Assembly: GCA_945859605.1 (NCBI GenBank)
Contig: OX243827.1
Location: forward strand, 7,101,273-7,165,272
Length of the DNA: 64,000 nucleotides
Origin: Lumbricus rubellus
Lineage: Eukaryota > Annelida > Clitellata > Crassiclitellata > Lumbricidae
Direction of reading: 5' to 3'
This document shows positions 24,248 to 37,162 of this stretch, in pieces; position 1 is the first letter of the stretch, and each line of letters starts with the position of its first letter. The translations under genes and the position numbers were made by a program. The notes beneath the pieces were generated by a model. That model worked only from the letters and a program-made list of their open reading frames with translations, had not been told where the DNA came from and did no database searches.

Positions 24248-24302
24248 CAGGAGAGAGAGTGTGTGTGCGTGCGTGCGTGTGTGTGTGTGTGTGCGCGCGT
24301 GT
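24248..24302. repeat. GT/GC dinucleotide tract
   Basis: GTGTGTGCGTGCGTGCGTGT followed by (GT)n and GCGCGC; potential Z-DNA-forming alternating purine/pyrimidine. Confidence 0.9.
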
Positions 24303-25654
24303 ATGGATGCGACTGCGAGAGGGGAGCGAAAGAACAACAATAGAGCGAAAGAGAGAGCGCGAGGAAAAGGCAGAGAGGGTGAGTGAGGGGGAGTGAGAGA
24401 GAGGTAGCCTGGGTGTACACTGTACAGTTGTCTTAATTAATTTAGAAACTTGAATGGCTATCTGAAATAGCAATCTGCTGCAAATAGCATCTAATTCGAC
24501 AGTACTTGTACTTAGTCCTTTATATGCAGGTCTGCACACATCGAGCGACGAATCTCATTACGCCGTTTTTGTTGCAAGTGGTTTTTTTTACCCAGGTGGG
24601 TTGCAAACCCACCACGAAACCCTCCCTCTTTACTTTGGCTTCGAATAGGTTCAGGCCATCCGAAGGATAGCCCGAGTGGAGTCAAAGAACCTTCTAAGTG
24701 CGTGATAGCAAATAGGTTACACTTAATATGTTACACATTGTTATCTTTTCATATTTTTGTGCTGCGAATTTCGGTACGAGTGGCACTTTAGAAGTTCGAA
24801 GATAGCGATTACGAGTAAAATACGAGCCTCCATTGGCCTTGCACTATGAAACCAGCTTCCTCCATTGACCCCACCGGCCCCCCCCCATATTAAATCGTGG
24901 GTCACGTACTACCGTTCGTTGTCTTAGGACCAATTTATTTTCTCTGTGTCTATCGCGCTGGGAGCGTGTGACGGGTGCGCACTTCGAGAGGCGCTATACA
25001 AATTAGGAGTTGAAAGTCAACACAATGCGATTGAAAACAATACACCAGCGCAGTTTCTGAGAAAACTAGATGGAATTACGTTTAGCATGCACTGTTTGTC
25101 AGAAGATAAAAGAAATAGGTGCCCATGGTCCATGGATCAACAGTACATGTGCACTAATCATTATTATACACAAGCAATCATGCGCATACATGTCTATTAT
25201 CTATAAATATATATCATGTTGTTAGGCAAAGAGACAACTAATTACATACGGTAGTCAGTAGTTAGGTAGGTATGATATCCTTTGCGTCCTTTGGGAAATT
25301 CAAAGAGTGGCATGCATTCGCATCGTTTGGGTAAAACGTGTGAGATTACTCGCAGCACTGTCAATGGCGCCTTTGAAGCTCGTTCATATAATCGAGAGAT
25401 GGGTGATAATAGATTCCCCGTGAAGATTATTATTATGTGCCGCTTTCTAATTACGACACTCGCTTCTTCTGCGATATATACAGCGATCTGAGAGTGACAG
25501 GTAAGGTCACACCTGTCACTTTCAGCTATACGAGACCTTGGCATGCAGCGAATAATTGTCCACAGTGCTGAATAATGAATGCAACGAGACCGTTAGACAC
25601 ATTGGAAAACTATTCAACTTGTAAGAGAAGTCAGGAAGTCAGAGAACTACCCTT

Positions 25655-25953
25655 CAGGGCCGGAGTAAGGCATGTTCAACATTTTTGGCAGAACAGGGAC
25701 CCCACACTTTAGGGACCCCACACATGCGGCCTATTTTTTAAAATTGGCATATTTTTTACAAAATTTTGCGACTGAATGACTTACATGCAAAAGAGGTCAT
25801 CATCTGTTTTGGCCGGGAAAATCGATATATGCCGAAGAAATTTCGACCAGGTGACTAAAATAAGGTCATCAGATTTTCAGATTTTTTCGACCGAAGATAG
25901 GCCTATCCCTAAAAATTTCCGAACAGGGCCCTACATTTCTTAATCCGGCCCTG
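25655..25953. mobile_element. hAT-like MITE (299 bp)
   Basis: Termini CAGGGCCGGAGTAAG and inverted CAGGGCCGGATTAAG. Flanked by CTACCCTT (25647-25654) and CTACCCCT (25954-25961), an 8-bp duplication with one difference. The CAGGGCCGG start is common in hAT-derived MITEs. No coding capacity. Confidence 0.8.
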
Positions 25954-26003
25954 CTACCCCTTTCAGTTTCATATCAGTTGAGTGGATAAGAGAACTTTCT
26001 TTA

Positions 26004-26075
26004 GCGTGCAGTTGCACATAAAATGTGCAGTTGTTCTAAATGGATTTCTGCAGTCATAGAAGCACTTCTGTGCGA
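26004..26075 (+). mobile_element. hAT-like MITE family M1, fragment
   Basis: GCGTGCAGTTGCACATAAAA, TGTGCAGTTGTTCTAAATGG and AGAAGCACTTCTGTG match the left half of the M1 copies at 10266 and 53690. Confidence 0.7.
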
Positions 26076-26393
26076 TTGTAACTAGGTAGTTGATGATCTA
26101 GTAAATTTGAAATATATAAAATTACGTTGGTATTTTGAGCAGTCTTTGTTTTGGAGAGAAACGTTCAGAAACAGCTGAAGACTGGTCACAGAAAAACTGT
26201 TTCCTAGCTTATAGAAATTATCAGAAACAGATAATTTAGTCCTAATAGGTTGCAATATGTCAACTTAATGTGCTTGATTTAGACCTTAGAGGCTTAGACC
26301 TTAGTCATTCCCGTGCAGGGTTTGAATAAACGATATTATTATTATTAAATGAATATAGTTGAACTATTGCTATACCTTAGACCTTAGCTAGCC

Positions 26394-26640
26394 TTAGTCC
26401 TTCCCGCGCAGGACTGCACATCGGGCAACGCAGTTTCTCCATTTTCCTCTGTCCATCGCCACCTCTACAGAGTCCTCCCACGTCATCTCCAGACACTGTA
26501 GATCTTCTTGTATGGTTTCCTTCCAGTTTTTCTCGGTCTTCCTCTCCCGCGTTTCACCCTCGGGAACCCATTTAACTGTCTGATTTGTTCTCCTATCCAG
26601 GCTATCCCTATCCATTCGTGGCACGTGTCTCGTCCAAATT
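26394..26640 (-). pseudogene. LINE reverse transcriptase C-terminal tail
   Basis: The minus-strand frame reads PRMDRDSLDRRTNQTVKWVP, then KNWKETIQEDLQCLEMTWED and DRGKWRNCVARC. The order 'R-x-RGRP-like basic block, W-x-x-x-I-x-x-DL-x-x-x-x-x-TW-x-x, A-x-DR-x-x-WR' is the typical end of many animal non-LTR retrotransposon ORF2 proteins. No RT or endonuclease domain is left, which fits the 5' truncation usual for LINE copies. Confidence 0.7.
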
Positions 26641-26814
26641 AGTCGTTTTTTCTCCGACTGCTCTTGTCCTGTCCTTTCTCTTTCTCTATCTCTGAGGCTA
26701 TATCACTAGGAGGTAGTTTGTGCCTGCAGTCCCAAGACAGGATAAATGAGGAGATTTCTGCGGTGGGCTTGCAACTCTCCTAGGTAAAAAAGTTTTAGCA
26801 ACAGAAACAACCAA

Positions 26815-27080
26815 GACCGTAGCCAGGATTGTATTTGGGGGGGGGGGGTGGGTGGGTGCCCCGACTTTTTCTTTTGGACGAAATTTCTGACGGCCATTTT
26901 TAGTTTGTCACCTGCTTTTCTTACCTTTTATGGCTCGTAATAGGTTCATGGCGGTCCAAAAACATTATTTTTCTCGATTTTACATTACACATCATGTGCT
27001 AGGAAAAATGCATTATTTCATTTTTGCATTATTTCATTTCGGGGTGTTCTAACACCCAAAACACCCCCTAGCTATGGCCT
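26815..27080. mobile_element. Possible MITE with CAAGRCCRTAGC termini
   Basis: CAAGACCGTAGCCAGGATTG at the left and the inverse, CAAGGCCATAGCTAGG, at the right enclose a G-rich run and TGGGTGCCCC/AACACCCAAAACACCCC. I could not find a target duplication. Confidence 0.45.
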
Positions 27081-27114
27081 TGCAACCTATGTATGTATAA
27101 TTATAAATTGTGCT

Positions 27115-27148
27115 TGTGCATGTATGTATGTATGTATGTATGTATAAT
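27115..27148. repeat. TATG microsatellite
   Basis: Short run of GTATGTATG units. Confidence 0.8.
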
Positions 27149-27439
27149 GTCTATGTCCCTAAGTGTCGTGGGCCTACTGATCCAATGTTGCTGGTCTATA
27201 TGTTATTGTACTTTTTCATTGTCAATACTGTCACTTGAGTCCAATAATAATTTATGGTTATGATTTATGACTTTATAGGTAGGCCCCTATGTATGTATTT
27301 ATGTATGTATGTTTGGTGCAATACAATAAAACAGTACAACTCTGTTTGTTATTGCCATACTTGCACGATTCAGATGTCCACACGACTGTTACTACACAGC
27401 ATATGTGAAGGACTTGTTAACGGTTCCTTTAACAGTTTC

Positions 27440-27515
27440 TACCTCGAGTGAGAATTGAACCCGCACTGTCCTCATCACAGGCAGAACACTTTAACCAATC
27501 TGCCACCGTGCAGCA
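27440..27515 (-). repeat. tRNA-like SINE head
   Basis: On the minus strand, TGGCAGATTGGTTAAAGTG (A-box-like) is followed 30-odd bases later by GTGCGGGTTCAATTCTC (B-box-like), the internal RNA polymerase III promoter layout of tRNA-derived SINEs. It does not fold as an intact tRNA. Confidence 0.55.
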
Positions 27516-27719
27516 CTGACATGTGTGCACTTGTGAATGTTCGCGTGGGTGGATGTATGCGTATGATTGAGTGTATATATGCTGGTGAACATTTATATAG
27601 CGCCATTGGAACTCTGGTGTGAGTCGAGTGGGTGTGTGTGCGTGAGTGAGTGGTGTGATTGATGATGAGAGGTTATCATCGCGTCCGTCGACCCCATCAG
27701 GAATCTCGCCTCGAAGCAC

Positions 27720-28140
27720 TACCCCTTTCATCTTGTCGCACCCTGTCGCTACTCCTCCTCCTCCTCCTCCACTACCTTCTCCACTACCCCTATTTTTCTT
27801 CTTATCCTTCTTCTTCTTCTGCTTCTCTAAGCAACTCGCATCGTCTATTTGTCGTGTGGTGGAAAATTGAGATGCTCGTGTCGCCGACCAAATCAAGAAA
27901 TCAATGCCCTCAACGGGAGAAGAAGCTGAGAAGGAAAGAGAAGGAGACGGAGGAAGAAGAGGAGGAGGAGGAAACAGAGGATGAGAAGAATGAGAAGGAG
28001 GAAGAGAAGGAAAAAGAGCAGGAAGAGGAGAGGGGAGGAGTAGGAGAAGGAGGAAGAGGAGAAAGAAGAGGAGAAAGAGGATGTAAATAAATAAGAGCAA
28101 GAGGAAGAGGGGAAGCAGGAGGGTAGGACAAGTAAGAGGA
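27720..28140. repeat. Pyrimidine-rich then purine-rich tracts
   Basis: CTCCTC/TTCTTC runs to about 27830, then from 27915 a long GAGGAAGAAGAGGAGG polypurine tract. False Ser/Pro- and Glu/Lys/Arg-rich frames come from it. Confidence 0.9.
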
Positions 28141-28714
28141 GGACTAAGTCATGAAAAGAAGGAGAGGATACCTGGGCAACAAAATATAATATAAGGTGGA
28201 AGCGTTAAAGAAACGTAGGAAGATGCATGTAGATAGAAGGAAGGGTTTGATAGAGTAGAAAAAGTAGATTGTATAATTTGCATCAGCAGTGGATGATGAA
28301 GAAGATGAAGAAGATGACTGGCACGAAGATATGTAGATGGATAAGAGGCTGAAGGCTTTGAAGAAATGTGATTGAAATATGTGAATGAAAAATGTGAATG
28401 AAAAATGTGAATGAAAGATGTGACTGAAAAATGTACGATGAAGAGAAAGAGAAGGCGGAGGAGAAGTAGATGGAGAAAAAGTGTCGCACAAACTGGAGAA
28501 TGTGAGAATTAGACGGATGAGAAGGAGAATAATAATATTTGACACCTAGATTGATTAGGATGTGGGGAAAGAAATAATCTTTCTGGGGGAGGATGACATC
28601 TACTAAGAACGAAATAGGGGCGGTTATGGGGAGCGCTGCAGGGCATTAGGAAAATGTGGAGACGGAGGAATAGGAGAAGAGGAAGTGCTGCGTAAATGGA
28701 AACATTGCACTTAG

Positions 28715-28995
28715 CTTTCTTCTCCATCTCCTCTCTTCTTCTCCTCTCTTCTTCCTTCTCCATCTTCTCTCTTCATTCTTCTCCATCTATACTCTCTTCT
28801 TCTACTCTCTTCTTCCTTCCCCGTCTCCTCGCTTCTTCCTTCTCCTCTCTTCTTTCTTCTCCTCTCGTCTCCTTCTCCACCTCCCCTCTTCTTTCTTCTC
28901 CTCTCTTATTCCTTCTCCATCTTCTCTCTTCATTCTTCTCCATCTCCTCTATTCTTCCTTCTCCGTCTTCTTCTCCATCCATTCCTCCCATTTAT
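28715..28995. repeat. Polypyrimidine tract
   Basis: TTCTCCATCTCCTCTCTTCT units, roughly complementary in composition to the polypurine tract at 27915-28140. More pyrimidine-rich DNA continues irregularly to 29600. Confidence 0.9.
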
Positions 28996-29757
28996 CTTCG
29001 TCCCTCACCGCCTCCAGGATCTAATATGAGATCAATAATATTATGGAAGCCAGTACACCACTAAACACAAACATCTGTCATCCACCTCCCACACCAACTC
29101 CCATCCCTCCTCTCCGTTTTCTCTGCCCACTCCTCATATTCCTTCTCTTTCTCCTCTTCATCCTACCCTTAAATCGACATTTTCATCTTACTCTTGCTCC
29201 TGCTTTCTGATCAATCGTCTCCACGGTTAATGCCTATTCTTCTCTTTCTTCTCCCGTCTCTATCGCCTATTCTACTTCTCGTTTCTTCTCCTCATCCTCC
29301 TCAATTCTCTGCTTCGTAGATTGTCCGTATACCATTCCATCTGGTCCACGTGTACATACTTCTCCTCCTATTGCTACCTCCCTTTTATCCTCTCTACTCT
29401 CCTCCACTCTTTGCTCTTTTTTGCACTTTTGCTCATACTCATCCTCCTCTAGTTGTCCTGCTTGCTGATTTCTCTCCTCTTTCTCCTCTTGTATCTTCTC
29501 CCACTTGTTCATTCTTTCTTCTGTTCTCTTCCCCTCCTCTCCATCTTGTTGCTGTTGCTTCTGACCTCATTGTTGCTCATCCCCTTCCCTCTCGTCCCTC
29601 TCATCCTCAAGAGTCTCCTCCTAATCGTTTAGCACATTGTTATCCTACTTCCACTCCATCTTTCACTTCTATCCATCCTCATTCTTCAGTATCATTGTTA
29701 TCCGCCTCGGTTCCTTTCTTCATTGAAAGCGCAAAACCTTCCGTCCACTCCCTCCCA

Positions 29758-29955
29758 CCCATAGAACCCCTCTCCCCATAGAACCCCTCTCCCCCATAGA
29801 ACCCCTCTCCCCCATAGAACCCCTCTCCCCCATAGAACCCCTCTCCCCCATAGAACCCCTCTCCCCATAGAACCCCTCTCCCCCATAGAACCCCTCTCCC
29901 CCATAGAACCCCTCTCCCCCATAGAACCCCTCTCCCCATTGAACCCCTCTCCCCT
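29758..29955. repeat. 17/18-bp minisatellite, 11 copies
   Basis: Units of ATAGAACCCCTCTCCCC with 4 or 5 terminal C. The 17- and 18-bp forms alternate, so the Gly-rich minus-strand frames that appear here are artefacts. Confidence 0.95.
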
Positions 29956-30169
29956 GATTTGCTGTGCGTCGATCAGCCAACTCCTCTTCTAGTGTTCTTC
30001 GCCTCATCCATTTCCACCAGTTTTTATTCTCTACTCTCATCCTTATCTTCTTGCCGTTCTCTTTGCCTCGATGCTCCGCTTGTCATCCGCTTCGCTTCCC
30101 TATAGATACATGTAGGTCTTCGTCCTCGTTCATATTCTTTTTCAGTGAAAGAGATATATACAACGGCAC

Positions 30170-30305
30170 TTGGAAACAACAATGATGCCGAGAAGATGAC
30201 TCGACTTTTAACTCTGAGATTATGGGTTCAATTCTCCAATGAGGAGGCAATCGATGTGCGGTGATCTTCAGCAAGTCCTTCGCTCACTATTATTGCTTAG
30301 CAGCA
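30170..30305 (+). repeat. Diverged tRNA-related SINE
   Basis: ATGGGTTCAATTCTCCAATG resembles a B box. It is followed by CAGCAAGTCCTTCGCTCAC and TTGCTTAGC, which match GGGCAAGTCCTTCACTCGC and TTGCTTAGC of the S2 copy at 31761. Confidence 0.5.
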
Positions 30306-30337
30306 TCAATAATAATATTGTCTGCCATAATGGTCGC

Positions 30338-30412
30338 GTATGTGTGTGTGTTGGTGTGTGTGTTGGTGTGTGTTGGGTGTGTGTGTGTTGGGTGTACATG
30401 TATGTGTGTGTT
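30338..30412. repeat. GTGTGTTG microsatellite
   Basis: Repeats of GTGTGTGTTG/GGTGTGTGT. Confidence 0.9.
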
Positions 30413-31760
30413 GGCCCTGTTGGGTGTATGTGCGTGCGTTGAGTGCTTGTGTGTTAGCCGGGAGCCCCATAGCGAGCTCAGCTATAAATGAGTTGGCCTA
30501 TGCTGTCAGAGGGAAGATCAGGCGGTGAGGAAGATGAATGCTCAACCTTTTATGCCAAGCCAATTGAATTAAGTTGATAGCCCTTCATATCTATTAGATT
30601 GCCTCTTAGGGTTGACTACAGGGAATGATCCGCTAAATCTTCTCCTTCTTTTTCATCTTCTTCTGGTGGTCAGTCTATTCTTCTCAATTATCTCTAATAA
30701 TTCTCATGAATCAATGTGTCGCTTGTGTCTGTGATTATCCAGTCATGATGGTTACTTTTTTTCGTGACGCCTTGTACTGCTGGGATCAATAAATTTGATT
30801 TGATTTGATTTGATGTTTGTTCTCCAACTGTCTTCTTCATATTATTCTTTTTTCCCTTTTATATTTTTAGTTTTTTCGTGTTTTCTTCTTCTTCGTCTTC
30901 TTGCTCTTCTTGTTCTTTTTCTTGTTCGTCTTGTTCTTTTTTCGCCACCTTTCATTCCTCTTCTTCTCTTTCCCTACTATTTTCCCCTCCTCAATCCCCT
31001 CCTTCTCCTCCTCCTTCTCCTTCTTCTCATACTTCTCCTCCTCTTGTTCTTCGCATGTTCCTTATGTATACCTTCTCTTTAACATCACTTATTTCATCCA
31101 TATAATATGTTGTTACAATCCTTATCTTCCTGTTCATAACTCTGCCTCTTCTATTCTCTCTCCGTCATCCCCCAATCCCCCGTTCCTTTCCCTTTCAGGT
31201 TGGCTATTCCAAGTGCTTTATTGTCCACTGGTCAGTTCATGCATTGTCCCACGGGTCGCATTCCATCAGATCCCAGTGGAGACCAAGCCCGACTTCTTCT
31301 TCCTCCTAACCTTTCCCTTTCTCAAAGTCAAACCATTCAGTATAGAACAGATGGTTGTTTTTACAGTGTTCTGGACCAAAGTTTCGGAAAAAAGTTAAGC
31401 AACAAAAATAGAAATTCAATGCAATCATGCGCCTCACTAAAGTGTCGAATTTAAAACCCGAATTTGCTCGATTATATTTTAGGAATCAATAAATATTGTT
31501 AATCTCTGATCTCGAGGTCCATCAGATTTCTATCTCAGATTTGTTGGATTATATTTTAAGAAGACGAACGAGTAAATGAACGAGTGAATGGATGAATGCA
31601 TGAGTTAATGAATGTTTTAATGTATGAATATAATATTATGAATATATGAATGCATGAATAGATGAAAGAATGACAAAATGAATGACTAACTGAATGACTG
31701 ACTGGCTGAATAACTGAATAACTGAATGAATGCATGAATGCATGAATACCATATATATTG

Positions 31761-31955
31761 TGGGGCGTGGTGGTGTAGTGGGTATGTTCGTCGCCTTGCA
31801 GCCGAATGGTTGCAGGTTCGAATCCACAGGAAGTCGCCGCGTAGGGACCTTGGGCAAGTCCTTCACTCGCAATTGCTTAGCGCTTCGGCGTGAAACTCCG
31901 ATGCATTCGGGAGCGCCCCTTAGTAGAGAGCTTGAAGGGGCGCTATAAAAATTAA
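31761..31955 (+). repeat. tRNA-derived SINE, family S2, most complete copy
   Basis: Starts TGGGGCGTGGTGGTGTAGTG (A-box region) and has GTTGCAGGTTCGAATCC (B box). Next come the body GACCTTGGGCAAGTCCTTCA, then CTTAGCGCTTCGGCGTGAAA, and the tail GGGGCGCTATAAAAATTAAT. The head-body-tail layout and RNA polymerase III boxes are those of a tRNA-derived SINE. Relatives lie at 22750, 55132 and 55723, all minus strand. Confidence 0.8.
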
Positions 31956-32462
31956 TCCTTTGACCAGACTTTGCTGTTCTGGTTGGTGCATCTCCACTTA
32001 GACAGCAACAACTACTGTCGGTCTGCTCTGCAGCTATTCTTGCGCGTTTGTTATCTTGAGTGGCTATCTGCTTAAGCCTTTTCACTCAGCACAGCAACTT
32101 ATAGGCCTATTAAGCCTATTCTATACTGTGGCATATTCTTTAGAAATAAAAGCATAATATTATGCCACGCATGTGCAATAATGCTCATGATCTTCACGCA
32201 GGGAACATGATTATAGCAATTCCCATTATAAAATATCTATTATATAAATATATACATTATACAATATATATCATATTATATACGTATTATATACATATTA
32301 TATACATATTTTAGTGGAACAGCATAAGCTTGTGAGTGTGTACACTTTTGTCTAAACGGATCTGTCTGTAAATAACTTCAATTACACACACGAACTGCGA
32401 CGAACACGCATACATGTGTATGCTTATTTTATATACAGCATATATATATACGATACATGTAG

Positions 32463-32463
32463 T

Positions 32464-32531
<68 letters not shown>

Positions 32532-32572
32532 CAGAGACAGAGACAGAGACAGAGACAGAGACAGAGACAGAA
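32463..32572. repeat. TA then GA then GAGACA microsatellite
   Basis: Three adjoining simple repeats: (TA)n, (GA)n and about nine GAGACA hexamers. Confidence 0.95.
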
Positions 32573-33897
32573 CCAGAGAGACTACATGGGTGACATCACT
32601 CAAACCAATGCTATTAATTTTGTCATAATTGCGTGCTTATTGAAGGTTTCATTCTGGCTAATATTGTGCAGTAGATAAAACACTGCCATGCAAACATACA
32701 TGTACATCTATGCATGATGCAGATACAATCATAGACATAGACACAGTCATCCACACACACAGACACACACTGCCACATACTGTAGATGCAACGAAACAGG
32801 CTTAGAGAGATAAGAACAGCTTGATTACAGAATGAAATACACAGGCCGCAGATTAATAATTGTTAGTTACGTAAGTTAGCAATAATTATTGCACTATTGC
32901 ACTGCAGAAATTGAGCAGTCGTATTTAGTAAACTTCACTGTGAACGAATACGAGGCGCTACAGAAGTTAGGAGAGGTCTGATGCAAAGAGGGTGTACTTT
33001 TACGACGTATCATAAGTCAGAAGGTTCTTGCTTACATCCGGTTTAGTTCGTTGAGATCACTGTGCGATGATAAACCGACAGGTCAGATATACATGTATAT
33101 AGCCTGAAGACTACGCTATTCGTTGACGGCGGTGCTAAATAGGGTCGGGAGCGATACTGAATCTGTGAGCGGCGCTATATAAAAGTTCAATTACAATTAC
33201 AGTAGCATATATGGCCAGCTCGTGTAACCGTTATCGAAAATTTATTTAGCGCCGCTCCAAGAGAAACTCCTCAGAGGCACTCAGCTATGAGATTCATCAA
33301 AATTGAGTGAACGGCTGTGCATGTACATGTAGGCTATGTGTATACGTTACGTGAAGTCTCTTAGTTTGCTCTGGTTCTTGGATGGCCACGACTTGCCTAG
33401 AGAAGCAGATTATTGACTGCGGCAATTAAGCAAGTTTTGCCTGCAGCGAATAGAGACAAATGGATGGACATCTTTGGCCAGAATTGACATTTCCCTAAGG
33501 AAAGTCTAAAGTTACGGTCTAATCATGCACAATCCAATACATGTGTTTCCTCATCTGTGCGCTGCTGTATGTACAATGTGCTTGGCCATTTATATAGCAC
33601 CTTGCAGAACCTAACGAAGGCGCTTAAGATGCTAATGCAGATCTACATTAAGTGGTAAATGCTGGTCAGAAAGTAGCAGGTAGAATCTGGTAGATATTGA
33701 AGGCGAATGTAGTGTCTGGCGTTGATCAGACACTGTGACTGCTCGCCTTTGGTTGAGCGATTCAGTGTGTCTGAATTATTTCCTGCTTCTGTGAAGTGGC
33801 TCAGATACTTAAAATTCACGCCCGATTGACATTCGTGTTAGTAAGTGACAATGCATCCATTAATATCCGATAAATATGCGCACTACCACAACTCCAC

Positions 33898-34158
33898 GGA
33901 CACGCACACACATACACAGAAACACACACTCACACACGCACACACGCACAAACACACACAAACCTACACACACACACACACACAGAGAGAAACACACACA
34001 AACAAAAAACACAGACACATACAAACACACAAACACGCAAACACACACAAGCACATACACAAACGCACACGCATGACACGCAGACACACACAGACGCGAC
34101 CAGTCAGGCAGACAACAGACAGACAGACAAGACAGACAGACAGACAGACAGATAGACA
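33898..34158. repeat. CA and GACA microsatellite
   Basis: Degenerate CACA/AAACACAC units, ending in a short GACA run (34116-34158). Confidence 0.9.
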
Positions 34159-34418
34159 AAAGAAAGATGCAGTGTTCACAATAAATCGAGAGAAGAAGAA
34201 GCCAGTTTTTGACGACTTATGATTCATTTCTTTGACTGCTGTAATAGTTACACAGTTTCCTCTGTATTCTCTGTTTAGTAACAATTAATGTTTAAAGCTT
34301 TAAATTTTAACATTGATTGCTACAGTTGTCCGATTTCCGACACAGACGACACCCGCCTTAGTAGCTCTTCCGCCCTTCTCATCCTATAGTATAGGGCAAC
34401 CTGACCATTTTGAATCAA

Positions 34419-34482
34419 CGCAGCGCTCGTGAATAAGCTGGTGCCCCGCGCTCGGCTTTCGAGGGGCACTTTGAAAGTCCAA
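34419..34482 (+). repeat. Short SINE-like repeat, family S1
   Basis: CAGCGCTCGTGAATAAGCTG, TGCCCCGCGCTCGGCTTTCG and GGGGCACTTTGAAAGTCC. Confidence 0.75.
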
Positions 34483-34880
34483 TGTTTTAATAATTTATCA
34501 CACGCATGATATCTCACCTACCACGTGATTCTAACTATAGGCCTAAACAATGCACGCAAAATCTGACATATCGTAGGCAAGAATTATCTGTATGTTTGTA
34601 TACATGTCTTTATACAATATACATGGGTAATAGGTATGCAATATAAAGGCATTTTCACATTTAAAAGCCTTTAAAAGTTATCTATTAAGCAATAAGCAAT
34701 GAGATGATGATGATGATGATAATAAGCAGTCAACGAAGCAGATACTAAACAATTCATCAGCGAAAAGCCGACCAACGTTAAGTGTTAAGTGATATGAAAT
34801 ATTCAGAAGGTCATCAAGGCAAGAACTATCCCATGAATTATGTTAGGGACATGTGACTGCCACCACCCAATTGCTCAGTT

Positions 34881-35467
34881 TACATGCATACATACATACA
34901 TGTACATACATACATACATACATACATACATACATACATACATACATACATACATACATACATACATACATACATACATACATACATACATACATACATA
35001 CATACATACATACATACATACATACATACATACATACATACATACATACATACATACATACATACATACATACATACATACATACATACATACATACATA
35101 CATACATGTACATACATACATACATACATACATACACACACATACATACATACATACATACATACATACATACATACATACATACATACATACATACATA
35201 CATACATACATACATACATACATACATACATACATACATACATACATACATACATACATACATACATACATACATACATACATACATACATACATACATA
35301 CATACATACATACATACATACATACATACATACATACATACATACATACATACATACATACATACATACATACATACATACATACATACATACATACATA
35401 CATACATACATACATACATACATACATACATACATACATACATACATACATACATACATACATACAT

Positions 35468-35506
<39 letters not shown>

Positions 35507-35845
35507 CATACATACATACATACATACATACATACATACATGTACATACATACATACATACATACATACATACATACATACATACATACATACATACATA
35601 CATACATACATACATGCATGCATGCATGCATGCATGCATGCATACATACATACATACATACATACATACATACATACATACATACATACATACATACATA
35701 CATACATACATACATACATACATACATACATACATACATACATACATACATACATACATACATACATACATACATACATACATACATACATACATACATA
35801 CATACATACATACATACATACATACATACATACATACATACACAC
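34881..35845. repeat. CATA array, about 965 bp
   Basis: The longest simple repeat in the window: nearly pure CATA. It is interrupted by TGTA (about 35107 and 35541), CACA runs (35133-35141 and 35484-35508) and a TGCATGCA block (35613-35641). Tyr-Ile-His-Thr and Met-Tyr-Val-Cys frames of over 300 codons on both strands are artefacts of this repeat. Its length may be collapsed or misassembled. Confidence 0.98.
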
Positions 35846-36426
35846 ACAGTCACCACCTACATACAGTTGTACACCGTGCGTAACTTGTATGCATGCATTG
35901 TTTGTATCATCACATCTGTTGTACATTGATTGACAGAGCAGTGTCTTGTCTTTCTAACAATCGTCTGATTTTACTCAGATTCGTTCGCAGACCACTAAGA
36001 CATCTCGCGGTTTTAACTTCTGCTCTGACTTTTACCAGCAAATCACCACCAGTGACCCGTAGTCATTCTCCACATAATCATATACGTACATGTATAGCAG
36101 TGAAATCCTCGCCATAGCTGCACATCTGCATAGGGCGTACCACCATCAGACTGCATGTAGCATCCTTTGCTCAATCATCCTCAGTCAATAGTCACTCGAT
36201 CCGACTTCTACGCAACCATATTGCATCAGTGCATACTTAGTTATAACGACTTCCGTTGGGAGGTGGACAGGGAGAGGCAAAGAGGAAGCATGGCTAACGG
36301 TGGATCATAAGATGGAAGAATGGGATTTGCTTAAGGGACAGACGACGGTCTTTTGCACGGTGGATTAAACGATGGAAGGATGGATGGATGGAAAGGGAAG
36401 AGGAAACGATTGAATGGGCAAATAAT

Positions 36427-36690
36427 CTAGCAAAATGAATAGATGAATAATAAGTGAACGATTGAATGAATGAAAGAATGAATGAAAATATCACTAAATG
36501 AAAGAGTGAAACAGTGAAAAGTGGATGAATGAAAGATAAATAATAAAGAATGAATGAATGAAATGTAGAAAGCATGAACGAACGAATGAATGAGTGAATG
36601 AGGGATAGAATGAGAAATTATTGAACGAATGAATGACAATGATGGATGAATAAATGAATGAAAGAATGATTGAGTGAAGAATGAATGAGT
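36427..36690. repeat. AATG-type microsatellite
   Basis: Degenerate GAATGAATGA/GAATGAAAGA units. Confidence 0.85.
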
Positions 36691-36694
36691 GAAT

Positions 36695-37015
36695 GGCGTC
36701 GCTTCCTCCTATACAGCTGGAGGGAACACAAGACGAATGAAGAAATTCTACAGAATGGTGGCAGAGAGAAAAGGTCAATGCTGCAGGATAATGCAAGGAC
36801 TGCAGAGAAACTGGCTTGGCCACATCATGAGTGGTGACACCGTGACACCATAGTAAGAGACGTAAAAGACACGAGTAAGACCAAGAACGATGCTATATAC
36901 TGGACTGGATGATGACAATGGAAGGCTACTAACAGTGGAATGAAGAGAGAGGCACAGAATAGAGATGAGTGGCGTCGTTGGACACACGAACCTGCCTCAG
37001 GGCAGAGAACGAGAG
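36695..37015 (+). pseudogene. Decayed LINE ORF2 C-terminus
   Basis: In the plus strand a frame reads LQRNWLGHIMSGD. Further on, codons for MKR-AQ-R-EWRRWTHEPA-QG can be followed across frame changes, ending with the GCCTCAGGGCAGAGAACGAG block seen at other LINE tails here. 'W-GHI-R-D' and the terminal 'WR-W' are typical of the region after the RT domain of non-LTR retrotransposons. Several frameshifts make it dead. Confidence 0.6.
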
Positions 37016-37141
37016 GAGAAAAGATGCTCTACACTAAAGGAATCTGTTTCATCAAATATCATGTCCTACGTTATTTCTTCGCAAGGTTCTATTGAGCAAT
37101 GCCACTTATCATTGTGCTGAGTGTCAAGACGTGCCTATACT

Positions 37142-37162
37142 GGTGTGTGTGTGTGTGTGTGA
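37142..37162. repeat. TG dinucleotide repeat
   Basis: Short (TG)n run. Confidence 0.85.

Noticed and set aside
27429..28131. Long Ser/Pro-rich and Glu/Lys/Arg-rich frames
   Set aside because: Pyrimidine and purine tracts; no splice context and no recognisable domain.
29679..30040. Gly-rich repeat proteins on the minus strand
   Set aside because: They are three frames of a 17/18-bp minisatellite whose unit length breaks any single frame.
31761..31850. Possible tRNA gene (A box and B box present)
   Set aside because: No cloverleaf acceptor stem closes around it, and the body and tail recur elsewhere as a SINE.
34840..35933. Open frames of over 300 codons on both strands (Tyr-Ile-His-Thr, Met-Tyr-Val-Cys repeats)
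   Set aside because: A tetranucleotide repeat without stops is open in every frame; the same happens in the arrays at 13.2, 16.3 and 47.3 kb.
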